Shown piece after piece: positions 1 to 14,400 of a stretch of DNA of 64,000 nt. This stretch comes from Eudromia elegans. Taxonomy: Eukaryota; Chordata; Aves; Tinamiformes; Tinamidae. Every line of letters starts with the position of its first letter. Position 1 is the stretch's first letter. The stretch is taken from contig PTEX01000049.1 in assembly GCA_003342815.1 (NCBI GenBank), positions 3,152,620 through 3,216,619 on the forward strand, given 5' to 3'. The position numbers and the translations under genes were made by a program. Under the pieces are notes generated by a model. The model had not been told where the DNA came from. It worked only from the letters and a program-made list of their open reading frames with translations, and ran no database searches.

Positions 1-3000
1 TTGTGACCCTATCAACTGAGGACAGGACAGCTCTTCTCCCAGCTCTTAGTTCAGGGAGTAGCAGGGTCCAGCACAGGGCAAGGTGCTGCTACCACTGCCA
101 GGCTGGACAATCCTACTGATGAAAACATCTTCCCGATAGCCTTTTTCATAGTTACAGCTACACTCCTAAACATTTCCTCTTCCTTTGTTCTGATTAAAGT
201 ATTTTTGCTTATGATCTAATATTTCAGATGTTGTTGGATCAAGTGTATTTTTCAATATTTAAACACATTTTTCTTTATCAAGACACTTGCTTTTAAACAA
301 CATTTTCAGGTACAGCAGAGGATAAGGACACAAAATGGGAAAAATCATTGCGCTGTCGGTATGAAGCATGGCTGCAGGTTCAGGACAACAGTAAGCACTT
401 CCATATAACAGTGGCGATTTAGAACATAAAGCCAAGCGTCAGGCTTCATTTTTACCTTGCTCTCAGAGCTATCTCCTACCTTCACCTGCAGATAAGCAGC
501 AGTGAGTCAGAGAGCGATACTCTAGAGGGCAGCCCCATTTCTATATCGTGCTCCAGGTTGCGCTGCTAGGTTGCCTGGAGCAGTTCTGCAAGCCACCACT
601 TGAATCAAATTGTTGTTGCTTGTGATCCAGAGTCTAAACTCTAATTAAAAAATCTCCCACTCTAGTATTTTGAAAAAGAAACACTAGATTAGTGTAGAAG
701 AAGTGTCATCCACCTCAGGCCACACCATGAGAAAGCAGAAGGCCGTTTTTTGCAGGAAGCTGTCAAGAGGCAACCTCACTATATAATTAGTGTGAAGGTG
801 AGGGCTGTAACAATCTCTTCTGAGACTATAAAAGGTAACATGAATTTACCCAAGACAAAAACTAACAATCGCCAGAAGGTCCTGGATACCTTTCAAAACC
901 TCCACTGAATGGCAAGCACAGATTCAGCAGCAGTGGGGGGTCCTTTGCTTTTCAAAACAGGGCCCAAAATTTTGCCCAATTCACAGGATGTCTCATGACT
1001 CACCAGTTGCACTCTCACTAATTGGCAGAGGGCTCTGGCAGAACCTGAGAACTGTTTATACATCATTCAGAAGACTTGGTTATTCATCATGCAGAAAGTC
1101 CATTTTCCCCCCCTTTCTTGTTGAGGAACAGCATATTTACTTAGCCAAGCATTACAAGTGTTAGGCAACCCTCAGAATTGAGCCTGGGAGTGAATGGTAG
1201 GCAATGAATCTTTTGGCAGATTTTTCTTCCAAAGCACCACTCCCTTCTCGCTCTGCCTCCCTCGGGCATGTGTTCTTCCAGCACAAACCTGGCAGCTCAT
1301 CGATACGCGCAGCACGCACGGCAATGCACAGGGCACGCTTTCCAATTTTCCATTTCACTATCTCTAGGGTTTGCAAGGTTGCTCTTTGGGAAAAAAAAAA
1401 AAAAAAAAAAAAAGTGGCCAATTCAATCTTTAATTCTAAATTAGACTTAAGTTCTACAGAGTAGGACAAAATCTTCAGAGTGTTAAGTGTCTTCAGAGTC
1501 TGAGAGTTTCAATGATAACAGTTGTTTGTGTAAAACTCTCTGAGGAGGTGTCTTTAATGCTGTCACCTCCTGAATGTTTTGATATATCTGTAAAAATTTC
1601 TTAGCATCCAAGGCCTATGACATTCTAAAGTAAATAAATATTTAGTGTTTTTTTAAAGCAAACTTTCTATTTATGTAACCCTTAGAAAAATCATCTCGAA
1701 AGAGAAACCAGTGAAATAACTGGAATCTGTAATAGTAATTAGCAGGCATAAACAGGGGTATTTCTAGATTAAAATAAAATGAATGTAACATACGGGAAAC
1801 ACATACTGCAGTTGAATTTTCAATTCACTACAGATAGCCCTTGAAAAAAGAAAGGGCTATTTTTAGCTGGATGATTGATTAGTGTTACCATGGCAATAAG
1901 AAACTCTTACAAGAACAGGTTAGAATGTAAGAAAGCCAAAACACTTGCCAAAGTCTTAAAGAAACAGTCAGACACATATGGTGCTTTACAATCAGTATAT
2001 GGAGTTGACTGTAAAAATAACTTTTGCAAAGTAATTACACCTGAGGTGGCCAGAGGAGTTCCTACAGTGGCCAGTAAATACATTGGACAGAGGGTAACTC
2101 AAAAAGGTTTCTTCACTTTCTATAACCTGTTCTATATGAGTGTTATTTAGCCTATACCATTTTTGCTCATTTCATTTTCCACATGGTTTCTTCCAGCAGA
2201 ATATTCATAGGACTGCTAAGAACCTCATCATTGCAGTTCACTTCTCCATGTTCCTTGTGAATATGAATCTTCAATCCTTGGAAGCTATTTTGGTACTGTA
2301 AAAACTAATGCTTTTTTTTTTTTTTTTTCCCTGAAGCAGCAGAGGCATATCCCCCTAAATCTTAACCTTAAAGCTTGGGAAAGCAGACATTTGATTTTCA
2401 AATTTCACATTACATTATTTTCTTCATCTCTTCACAGTATTTAGATTTTTTCTTTCACAGAATATTCAAAGTTTGTTGAGAAACAGGCACAATATCAACT
2501 CCCTTTGAATCCTCTGGGTAGTACAATGTATGAGCAGACAGAGCTCCTGTTTGATACAGACCACTTACTGCACAGACTGGCATTAGTCAGGATGACAAAG
2601 ACTTAATAAAATGGATGGAAAGGGTTGGGCAGGGTAATGGCAGAACCTGCAAAATGTGACTCATGAAAGGGAGGAGAATTTGGAAAGCAAGATAAGCACA
2701 GGAAGGTGGTAAAGAGCAGAAAAGTGCTATTGAGAGGGAAGCACAAAAACAATGCAAAAAAAAATCTGAAAAAAAGCAAAGGAGTTAAACTGAAATAAAC
2801 AAGTTCAGAAAGAAAACTGCTATTGATATTACATACAATAACTTGAAGATGAAACAGTCAACTAACAGGTTGCCTCTGACCACTGTGAAACTCAACACTG
2901 TTATCTCTGGTTTTTTTGGTCTTCCCTTAGGATCTTCTCTGATGCATGGAATCAGTAACCTGTTTATTGAGGAAGAATGGAAGTGAGAAGTAGCATGCAC

Positions 3001-6000
3001 AAGGGAAAACGGCAGGCTCATGAATCGGTGGAGGTGTCTAGATTGTTTTATAATAAGCCAGAGGTAGGAAAAAAAGAAAAAAAAGGAATTCTCATAAGCA
3101 GTTTGATTCTATAAAGAAAGTGTTGATTCAATAGGATTAATTTATAAGTATACAGGTTTGCTATTTTCTAAAAATACAATATTTGTTTCGTATGAATGGT
3201 ACTGAGATCTGTACTTTTCCCAGAATCTCTAAAGCAGCTGATCTATGTTTTACTAGAGTAATGTTACCAGTTATCCTCTGCACTGAACCTCTGCACTGCT
3301 AGTTACTTTTAGGCTCCAATCCTGGAACAGAGATAAGGAAGACACTGGAAAAAAATCCTACAAGTTCCTTTGCAATATTTATCTGAAACAATTATTTTCC
3401 TTTCTCCTCAATTCTATCATCTGATGATAAAAATAGCAATGACAACAGCATATATCATGTCTGTTCTTAAAGTAATCAGAAAACAGGAGGTTGATAATGG
3501 AACATTCAGCAACTATCACTCTGAGGCCTCGACACATGCAAGGTGTTTTTGCCTCTGTCATTTGTTGTAGAAGAATGACTGTCATTGTGATACACCATCA
3601 GAGGAATCCTTGTCTCCCGCTTTCTGCTCCTATTTTTTTTTCATAAATATTCTGGATTTGCATCCTACTCTGAACTTAATATGAACCATTGGTGAGTTGA
3701 AAGAATTATCTTCTCTGCAGACAATAAATCATTCTTGCTTTATATAATCCTATTAGTAGAACTAACAATTAGTCATTGATTAGACATAACTCTAAAGGGG
3801 TAAACATTTTTTTTTACTGTTTTTAAATTCCAGTCTGAGAACTGAAATATTGCTAAAAACACTGGAACTAGTTAGATCAGACAACAAAAGTATTTGAGAC
3901 TACCCCTGGTAAACACTGCGCCTGCAAACTCAGGACAGTTTGACTGAAGGCTGTTTGTATTTTTCCTAATCCCTTTGTACTCCACCTCAATAGCTAAACT
4001 TTGTTAGGCTCATTTTCAGTGTACTTTGATCTTATGAATTTTGGTTTGCACCTCGGTTGAGTCAGCCTATGATCTGATTATTTGTTTGCTCGAGGCTCCT
4101 CTCTTGTCCAGAACCTCAGCTGTCACTTGAACAGGTCAAATGGGAATTTGTTCTATGCTGCTTATTGTCTCCCAATATCCCACTGCAGGTACAGAAACTA
4201 GTCCCGTGTAATCCTTTTACATGTGGTTTGCAATAGAGACTGGTTTGCTTTATAGTTAATTATTTCTAATCTAGCTGCACAACCTCAGGAAAGCAAAATA
4301 AGAAAGTCTCCTGAGAGATTAGTCCACACATACATATATACAGAGTCAGTCTAAGTATTTTACTCCAAAGATCTATATTTGAAATGCTGCAGTAAGCTGA
4401 CATGCCTGTTGATAGCTGGGAGGCATCTTTCCTCCCTTGTCCTGGTAGGAAAGTTCCAGCCCATGACCAGCAAAGGAATTCTTTGTAAAACCCAGCAGTT
4501 GGCAACCCTCTCCCCAGGAGCAGGTCTGGTTTGACCAGAGGCAGCACCACTACCTAAGTCCCCTACTAATGCCCACAGCAAAGAGTGCCTGGGAGTTACT
4601 TCTGTAAGGCTGCCTTTCACCTAAACACAGCATCCACATTTTGTGAGCTGAACTCACATACCACATTAAATGAGCTTGTAAGTAAAAATTAAACATTTAT
4701 TTAAGCAAGCTATCTGGTCAGGTTTCTAATTACAAGATTAAAAATGAAGCCACTTCTTTGCCAAATGTGAGAGATTAATAGTTGCACTTCCTCATGTGCA
4801 GTACTCAAGTAAAACCCCAGCCACTAAAACACAGATTAGAACCTTACAGTGGTATCTTATATGGTAAATGATTATTCCCAAATCTGGACCTCTTCTGAGA
4901 TCCAAAAGTAGATTTTTTTGTAATTTCTCTCAATATCAGGAAGAAACTTGCAAGGATTAGCTCAATGTTTGATATTAAAAACATTTGTTGGGATGTTACC
5001 TGTGTCTCATCTTCCTGATAAAGTCTTTTTTTATCACAGTTTTAGGAAGGTACTCCTCCACATACTGCAGAGTACACATTTTAAAATGCTTTCTTGACAT
5101 TAAAATGTCTCACATACTACACAGCACAAAACACATTGCTTGTACAATAGTTCTGTTAAGCTCATTTGCTTTCCATTTTATTAATACAGTTATCAGATTT
5201 GGTAGTAAAACAAGCAGTCATCTTCTCCTGTTAGCTGTCAGATTTAGGAGTTTTCTGTGTAACAAATACCTTTTCTTAAAGCAGAAACCATCAAAACTGC
5301 ACCCAGAATACAGTACTAACTTCATAACATTCTATTTTCCACGGTTGTTTTCATAAATCTGAGGCATTCCTGGCTTTTTACACATCTTAGGGAACAGTAT
5401 TCTGGAAGTTATTTTCAATACCTGCTGAAGTTGCTTAGAGGATCTCATAGTATCAGGTCTTTAAGATGGTCGAATTTATGAAATCTAGAGTATTTCACAT
5501 GAAAACTAGATTTATTAAATTACTCTGAATGAAATAATTGAATTCTCCTGTTGTCCTTGAGTACTGTTTCTTAACAGCCTTCATATTTGACAAAAGAAAA
5601 ACCTTAATATTATCACCAGTCCATTGTTCACATTCTCTTCCAGGCTGCTAACATATGCTGAAACAACACTACTGAGCCTTGCTGGTTTCCACTCTGTATT
5701 TAGAGGGGAACTTGAAAGATTAGAAAGCTTTGATTTTTCCTTCCCAGATGTGTGCACTTGACTTGATAAGATTATGTTGTGTTTATCCAATTGCTGGCTT
5801 ACCTTTAGAATCAGTTTTCCTGAAATGAGGCTCAATTTAATTCTTAGGATGTCCCTCTAACCCTCTTGAGCAAATTTACTATCTTTAGCAAAAGTGTTTC
5901 CAAGCGATCTTACGTATTTTTGACAGTATCTGTGCTGTTTCATATTTTGTTTCAGAAGTGTCTAATGAATACAGCAAATCAAAATTTAGAGAAGTATTCC

Positions 6001-8363
6001 AGAGAAGCATAGGAATTATTCCCAATGGTATAGTTAGCATTTTTGTTCTAGATTCAACAGCTTGAGGCAGAGGCACTTTCTCTATTTTTCCCTTGAAAAT
6101 CATTTCATAGCCTAACAGCTTCATAAAAATATATTTCATATTTTTATCTGAAATGCAATTTTCTGAATTTCATCTGAATATTTCTAGTTGTGCTTCCTTG
6201 CACCACGGTGAAGAATCAGTCTCCCATACCACGAGAATTAGTGTGTCAGTTGGTGACAGTTTTGCCTACCTTCTACAGTTGTAGACCGATTTAAATTTTT
6301 CTTTACAAGTCACTTTGACCCTGCAATGGTGTTTTTGCTGATGTTGAACATCTCACAAATTGTCTCCCTTCTACAAATCTCTTTGCTGATGTGTTCCAGC
6401 TCTTGTCTCCTCAGGCTAGACACAGACCAGGATCAGGATTTGAATTGCTGGGTATTGCATTGCTCTTTGGAGTTGATAATGTCTTAAGTATTGCATTTCA
6501 AATTCAGACATAATTTTCTGTTTGCTACCACCCCTTTTAGCATTAATTGCCTCTTTCAGTTAAGTTTCTTTGTGTTGATTTATCTTTCTCTTAATGTATT
6601 CACTTACATATAACCAGGTCTTAGTAAATTATTGCAGTTATGCGTCTCCATTTGACTCCATAACATATTCCTTAATCAATCTGATTTAAAAACACAGTTG
6701 AGATTTTGCATAGTGTGAAAGTCTGATCCAAAAGAAATCATACTTAGTTTAGTGTCTGTATAGTGAAGTTTTTTAGTCTCTACAAGTATTTTTCCTTTTC
6801 CTTAAAACCTCTTTGTTGAAAATGTAAACGGTTAATGAAAAAGAATTGAATAGAAAACAAAGTAATGCATACCACTGTGACATAGCATATCACCTTCTCT
6901 ACCTCATATTAAACCTGTTATCAACAGGTAAACCTTTAATGAATATAAACTGTGACAGGCCCTATTGAAGATCATATCTCACAGTAACAGCTGAGAATCA
7001 GTCCCCTCATTAGTACTGCCTTTAGAGAACAGAAGGGTTTCCTCCAATAATCAATTTTACAGAGGAAATAATGCAGAATATATAATAGATATCTATGGTA
7101 CCTATTGAAAAGCAGGGGGCAGTACTTTGGCTATTCAAACTTGGTCATAACATTTTCAAATCTAGGCCTCCAGCTCTGAGATCTAAGCCTTTGAATGGCT
7201 TTTTTCATCTCATTCACCTAAGAATACTTTTCCTCTCTTTGTTCCTTGCTATTTTTAAAAAACTGCACAAATGTTTTGAACACTGTAGTATTAACAAAAA
7301 TGAGAAGATTATGTTTCATCTGTAGACAGAAGTACAATTTAAATCAAGGCTAGAGCTTCTGAAGGACCCTTTGCCTGGGAATGCCTCCTCACCTTCTTCT
7401 CATCTTGCTGGAAACCTACAGGGCCAGCACATGGAAAACAATTTTTATTTCCTCGTGATTTATAAGCTGGGCTCTGCTAGAGGGAATAACTGCTTCTTCT
7501 GGGCACCAGGCCCAGATTGTATTTAATTTTGTCTACAGATTGTACAGTTTCCCAGATACTATACCAGAGATGAGCATTTTATAAGTTAATAAAACAATAA
7601 ATAAAATAAAATCTGTTCTTATGTCTACAAGTAATAACTAGAACCTTTAAAGCCTTGTTCCTTTTTATATGTTTCTCTTTGTTACAGCTAGTGACTAAAA
7701 ATATTTTAATATATTAAATCATTTTAAAATACTAAAAAAAAAATAATTTATAGGATTCCCACAGAAACAGTTCAAAGTTAATCTTAAACTTTTTAAACAA
7801 ATAGATTTAAAGTTCCACTACTGATGCACATTATAAAGGAATCAGCTTGGATTCCAGTACTATATTTTACATAATTACTGTACTTTTTAAATTAAAAGAG
7901 GAAGAAAAACTTACTGTGTATTCTGATTTCCAATTGTCCATTTGTAAAAAAAGAATGATGAGGGAAAAGAAAAAAAAAAGAAATGTGAAACAAAACAATG
8001 ATGCAGGATCCTTATAGCAAACACACAATAATAATCAGAGTATTTGTGTCAGATAATCTGCTAATTTATATTTAACTAAAGTCTATGGGACAATCAAGGG
8101 TATAAGTCACCACAGCACCTAAGCACTAGATATTTTCTCTGCAAGGAAGAAATTTCACTGAAAGAAGGCCTCCACTTTTTACCTAATACATTCTTTGTCC
8201 ATAATCCTTATTTTCTTATAGTAATCAATATGAGAAGGATATATAAATGCAATTCAACAGGAGTTGTAAAAATTCCTTAATATATGTGTCTCAATAGCTT
8301 TTGAAGATAAACTTATCTACCCAACCAGGAAAAGTCCATTTTCATTTTTTCTTTATCCCTTAC
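1..8363 (-). other. PITPNC1: PITPNC1 intron 3 (partial)
   Basis: AT-rich intronic DNA running off the left edge. I see no coding exon on either strand. The contents worth naming are a run of 23 A at 1391-1413, a run of 17 T at 2312-2328 and scattered short poly(A) and poly(T) tracts. Short open frames here have no family resemblance and no flanking splice logic. The downstream PITPNC1 exons (after TIT-E) were searched for by eye and not found. Confidence 0.75.
1391..1413 (+). repeat. Poly(A) run of 23
   Basis: Uninterrupted A-tract in PITPNC1 intron 3. It may be the tail of an old retroposed sequence or plain slippage. No target-site duplication was recognised around it. Confidence 0.9.
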
Positions 8364-8452
8364 CTGTGATTGTGTAAGGATAGTAATTCCAAGCCTTCTC
8401 TGTCACATAAAATATTTTGGGAACAACTGCTCTAGCCCAGCTAGGTAGCTTG
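8364..8452 (-). CDS. PITPNC1: PITPNC1 coding exon 3
   Basis: 89 nt: C completing Ser, then 29 codons KLPSWARAVVPKIF...TIT, then G of the next codon (expected Glu). The acceptor is ATTTTCAG and the donor ACAG|GTAAGG. The segment WARAVVPKIFYVTEKAWNYY is the PITP-domain strand that follows the lipid-exchange region and is diagnostic of the RdgB-beta subclass. PITPNA and PITPNB instead have a VP-F-VRM-AP version. The exon is too short to show as a long reading frame and was found by matching the protein family. Confidence 0.95.
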
Positions 8453-11400
8453 CTGAAAATAAAAGAAAGTATAGAATTAGAACTTGATTTGACTTAAGAG
8501 ATCGGTAGAAAAAAAGACACTTGCCAAACATGCTCACAGTTGGGCCAATGTTTCACAGGACACAGTGATACGGATGCTCCCCAACAGCTTTGTCTCATGA
8601 GCACACACTTTCAAGGCCAGTTTTCCAGCTTTGTGGACTCAATCCTCCGTATGCGGAAGAGCTCCGCAGATGAAGGATGCCAAGTGCCCCTGGGTCAGAG
8701 CATTCCTGGCCACAAGGAGGCCCCCTCCACCAAGAGGCTCCAGTCAGCGCTCCTTGACACTGCACTTTCAACTCCAAATCCATTATTTCTCCCTATGGAA
8801 TTTCTTCCTTTCTGGCACATACTTTTACGTTCAGCTAACCCAGAGCCTCAGTAAGGTGGTTCTTCCAATGCCACCACCACCACACCTTGATTATGAAGCT
8901 TTTATATTAAAATTAACACATTTCTCAAAATTCCTCTGTGAGGCTCTCATTGTATTAGTCCCATTTTGCTCATGCTGGAAAATCAAATTGCAGAAACCAA
9001 GAGAGTTGCTGGTACTTGATGTCATAGCTCCGAGCGCAGTGCGGTGGTGCAATAGCAGTAGATTAAGAATGGATATGGCGCATGGTAAGACCATTAAAGG
9101 GCAATAAAAGAAGACTGTGGAAGGCTGTGAGCGTTTTTTTTTCACCATGGTCTCTCATTTTCTGAACTCTGGTCACTCACTGGAATCAACGAAGTGAGAA
9201 ACATGCATTTTAAAAAGATTGTAAGCTTATGCAAATATGGCATTCAGCCCTTTCCACTGACATCAGTCATAATCACTTGAGCTGCGAGTAATAAGACACA
9301 GGACTAGTCCCTCAAAAGAAGGCAGAGATTTGGAGACCGGGAATATCACTGAGCTTCGGGGACCCCATTAAAATCATTTGTCAGTCAGGCCAAGCGTAGC
9401 ACAGATCACCCAGCCTAAGACAGGATCTTTACTGAAGTAGAGTAGACGTTTTCAAGCTTCAATTTTCCAAGTGTAAATATTTGAAACGGTTTTACTTGGA
9501 TAACTGCATACGCAGAAAGTAAAACCACCCTCCAAAATTTCTGGGGAAAATAGTTTGGATCGTTAAGGTTTATTTAACCATGATCTAGCTATGTATAAAT
9601 ATTGTATTTGCCCAGAGGCAAACTGCAGACATTAGCACATTATCAAAAAATTCAAGCCCAAGTGCATCGACTTTTGCTCTTTGATGGCATTGCTCAAAGC
9701 AGGATTCTTTTCTTTGCATAAACATTTCTTGCGTATTGTGTCTTAAGCAACATTTTGCATACTGCATAATCATACTACGCTATATTATATTTTTTATGTT
9801 TATTTTGTCAGTCTTGTGCTTCTTTATGGCTCCCTGCTTTATCCCTTCGTGCTCTCTAATGCCTAAACGTTAAATACCCCCAGATGCAGCCCTTCAACTG
9901 GTACTCTAGCGACAGCAAAGAGGCAGTTAGTGATTCAGAACTCTGGTAAGGCTGACACTGACCAGAAAATTTTATTAGCAATATCTTTGTTAACTTTGTT
10001 ATCTTTGTTAACTGCTCCTTTTGCAATTACTAGAATATTTGTCCGTCAACCTGTCCTTGCTGGCACAGTATATCTCCAAAATAAATAATTTTATGGGCAA
10101 AACACACATTACTCTCAGTTCATAGTCATGAATGCATAATAATTCTTTTACAGGTCCTTTCAGAACAAGAATGCTCAAACACATAATATTTTCAGTTTGG
10201 CAGCATATGTATCTGTGGATCACATTCTCATTTTTTTACTGCTTCCTGCCCCAGATGAGGTTCAGGAAAGGAGGAAATGTTTCTTAAAGGCATTCCAGCC
10301 AAACCCACCAGTAAACAAGAATCATTTTATGAATTATTTGCTCTGGTTTCTTCAGGACAGGTCAAAATTAACACCAACATGAATGTAACAGGAGCTGCTT
10401 TTGATGCTCAAAGCTGTGAGAGTGTGGATTGTTGCTTGTCCTGAACAGTAACCGAGGCACGAATATCATAAATTTCACTAAACTTATGTAGGCACTGATG
10501 ACAGTAGCTCATTTATTGTTGATGAGCACGTTCCAGAGCACACAGAGCAGCTGCTCACAGCCGTGTGAAGCTGTGCAAGCCTGCATGCTGCGGGTCCCTT
10601 CACAGCAACACTCCTGCCTTTCTGGCAGATGGGTACGAGGAGGTGTCCTATGGGTGGCTGCAGAAACAAAGCAGATCTCCTGCAAGGCACCTGGGCACAA
10701 CTTGAAAGCCCAGCTGCTCGCATGTCATATAAAAATTGCAGCAGAATAAAAATGGGCTCTTTAGGCCAAGATTAGCTGTGCAGGCAGAGAAGGATGGCTG
10801 TTCCTGTCACTTCAAAGCCTGGACTGCTAAACCAATAAACAGTTTATCTTTCTTTATCTATCTTTCTATCATTGGATTTAATCACAAGAAAACTATTCAT
10901 TTTAGACCCAGGTCTGGAAAATAAAAGTAAGAATACAGGAAGTCAAAGTTTGTTAATGCAAGAAAGATGGAGCAAGAGACATAGCAAGAGACACATATTT
11001 CACTTCAAGAAATGATGAGACTTTTGGGAAACAAAAGCAATTTCTTCCATCACATCTTTAAGTCTACCACTGGGCAAAAAGTCATCATGGTACAAGCCTG
11101 ATGGACACTCACATTGTCAATTCGGTTTACAGAGGCAAGTCTTTTGTCACCAAAAACAGGGAAAAGGCCTTGCAAAATTATTATGAAGTGAGAGCATCAC
11201 TGCATCAAGGAATAATATGTAAAATACTCTAATAATGATAACTAATTACTGCAAGCAGCAATTTTATCCTACCTTCTTTCTGCAGCTGCTGGGAAGTGGC
11301 ACATATTCATGCAGCATGTTTTATTTGAAACAGAAAGGCTACTGCACGAAAGAGAGATTCCTTGCAAGATATTACTGCTGCCCATGCTGAGAGAAACAGT

Positions 11401-14400
11401 TTTCTGATACTTGCCTGTTGAGATAGACCCGTTTTTCTGTTAGCTGCCCATTGCCATAATTTGGATCTTCATAGGGTTCGTTCTGCACCACTTCCACACC
11501 TTCCCCTCGGTCGCTCTGCTCATGGCTGTGCTTGCTTATCATGTACAGCTGCCCAATTCTGTACTGCAAAGCAAAATCAACAACAGAATAGCTACATATA
11601 ACGCAGGAGTTTCAAAGCTTTCTCTGCTTCACTAATAATGATACTGGTTTACAGGCAATGCAAAGTTTATAGACAGAGGTAATATATTTTATAGTACAGA
11701 TGGAGAAACTAGTAGAGATGGAGAAAGGAGAAAACCTTTCAGGCACGTGAAGCTGTTCTTCAGGTCTGAAATCAAAGCAACAAACTTCAAAGCAAGTTAG
11801 GACAAAGATGCTCTGCTTGTAATTAGATATGTATCAACTGGACCACCTAAGAGCACAGACACTTAGTTCCTGCAGAGTAATAATAATGTTAGGAAAGAGG
11901 AGAGGTGATAAAGTGCTTATCTACTAATGGAAAGAAAGAGCTGAGTAATTTATAGTCTGTGGAACATGAAAAGGTTAGTTGAGGAAAGGGGGAAAGAAAT
12001 TACAGTTTGCTATAAAAGCAGTATCTCTACTGAGATCTCTGTAGAGATATCTGTTAGGACTTAGAGTTAGCATGGACATCTCTGGAAAGTGTTTGGTTTC
12101 AGAACTGCATGTATCACTTCATTCTTTGATTTCCTACTTCGATGTAGTCCTTTGTTCTCATTTGTAACGGTGAGGCAGAGATGTCTTAGTTTCTCCTGGA
12201 TGTATCTGGCCAGAAGCACTAACAGCAAAGCAAGTTAGCACTGACAATTGATGAAGAGGTTGGACTAAGGTTTAGTTTGCTCCAATATATCAGACTTATC
12301 CACTGATAATTATACTACATATTTTGCTAATGACCATTGCTATTCTTTCAGGGCAGGAACCACGAGAAAATTATCAAATCACAGAGACCATAAAGAGTCC
12401 CAGCATATGGTTACAAATGGATAGCCTGCATGCCCATTGCACGGCACTGCTCACAGCTCATCACTGATACCAAGTAGAAATTGCTTGACAGATGTTGCCC
12501 AGGCTGTGATCTACTCCTCAGAACAGACTTGAATCACACAGCTTCCCCTGCACTGGCCAGGCCCCAGGCAGCTCAGCCTCTCACCTGGAGCCCCTGGAGA
12601 ACAGAGTGGGCTCCGAAGCATCTCCTGCAACTCCCTGGGCAGTGACTTTCCCTGGCCATGCATGTGACACTGGTCAGGGGGGGACACCACCTCCCGCTGC
12701 TACTGCTGCTCTGACCAGTCCTGCTGGAGAGCAGCTGGGTTCTGCACAGGAGACACATGTTGACCTGTACTTAAAGTGATTTAGCTCCTCTCTACATGGC
12801 TCGTTTGTTTTTATCCGGTTTATTATCTTTTAATAGCATTTTCGAGCAGGATGAAAAAAGGTTTAACTTCCAAAATTATACTACTTTACCAAACTAGAGA
12901 GTCTATTATTTCATATAACTTTTTTAAAAGTATCTTTTTTATTTTATTTACCTGAATAAAATCCAAAACAGACATAAATAAATAAATAAAGGCCCAATAA
13001 ATGCTCTCACAGTTTTTCCTAAGTTACTCTCTACAACATGGAGAAATAAAACTGAAATAACATTTTATAGCATAGATAGATAGTCATCATTATAGATAGT
13101 AATCATTATTCCCACAAGGGTAAAGTGACATGCTGCTATTACTTATATTGCTCTAGTCACAATCTGCATTTCTGTGTACCTACCTGTAAAACAGTTTTCC
13201 AAGTCCACATACTGTCTCCATGGAAGTCAGTAGAAATTCATGCAATGAAGCCTTTCAAAATTCACACGGAATGTAAAAGTATCATTCTCTCAAAAGAGAT
13301 TTTATTCTAAACTTATCTAAAAATTGATTTTTTTTACACTCGTCCTTAAAATGTTTAGCTGAATGCTCCCAGAAAATGTGAAAGAGGTATCATTGACTTG
13401 ATCTGACATGGCAATTCCTGAATTCCAAAGAATTGTCAAACTCTTTCATCTACTTTTATTTTGCTGTAATTAGAGGAAAGCACTGGGGACAGTGCTGTCA
13501 TTCCAACTTCAGGAATTTATTGTTGCAAGCCAGCAGTGAGGTCTCTCCCAGCAGTTAGAAGCCTGAAGCTGGGGGCTGCTGGATGTCTTTTATACCTATT
13601 AAAGTTAATGGTTGTTGAGAGTACTGTACTCTGACAGTGGAAAATATTTCTCACACAATGAATCATGCTAAAACATGCCAGTGGCTTCCAGTCCTGTTCT
13701 CAGGAAATTGCAAAGGTGAAACGGAAAGAAGAAAGAATTACAGCAGCAACAAGATCGAGGCAGACTTGTATTCACGCACAGAGCTGGATTCAGCTATGGA
13801 TAAAGGTCAAAATTCTGCCTCCTTTTACAGAAACATGAATTTTGTCATTAATCACAATTTAATTAAGATTTAATTCTAGCAACAAAATAAAATGGACGCA
13901 CTTCACCCTCAACTGAACCTAACTGCACTGCAGTAACGCAGTATCTTGCAAAGCATAACTGCAATGGCACTACAGTAGGAAGCTGTTGAAGTACTTTTGA
14001 TTTATGGAATGATATCTGATTAATAAAAAAACAATGCTTAAAATTGACTGATAGGTTTGTGATTTGTTTTCAAGCCACAGACTTTGGAAGACAAGTGTGT
14101 TCACTGTTGAATATATTTCCAGACTTCATTCAGGCAGTTTTGCTACTACACGGTCCATATTTAAGTCTCACTTAAACTGTTATAAAAGAAGTAGATGGAC
14201 AAATGAATGCATGTTCCAGTTCTTCAAAAGTGTAATTCTTTACTTCTCTTCATATTAACTTGGAGTAACTACTAAAATGTCCCCACGTTCTTGATATAAC
14301 AGTGCTGAAGCCACAAGCCAGGTGGAGGGAGCACCCAGCCCATGCTCTGCCTCCCGAGAGCCTCACTGTGTAGGCGGTGATGCACGGTTATTAAGAATCG

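Noticed and set aside
1834-1865. Hairpin ATAGCCCTT...AAGGGCTAT followed by T-run, like a bacterial terminator
   Set aside because: The window is vertebrate intronic DNA, where intrinsic terminators of this type do not apply. A 9-bp stem is expected by chance at this scale.
8540-9107. Two overlapping plus-strand frames (104 and 158 codons) in PITPNC1 intron 2
   Set aside because: No family match and no supporting splice sites; they overlap in different frames.
11409-11415. GT site four bases beyond the PITPNC1 exon 2 end as the true donor
   Set aside because: It would put exon 3 out of frame, while the GC site gives the conserved Ser-Lys-Leu-Pro junction.
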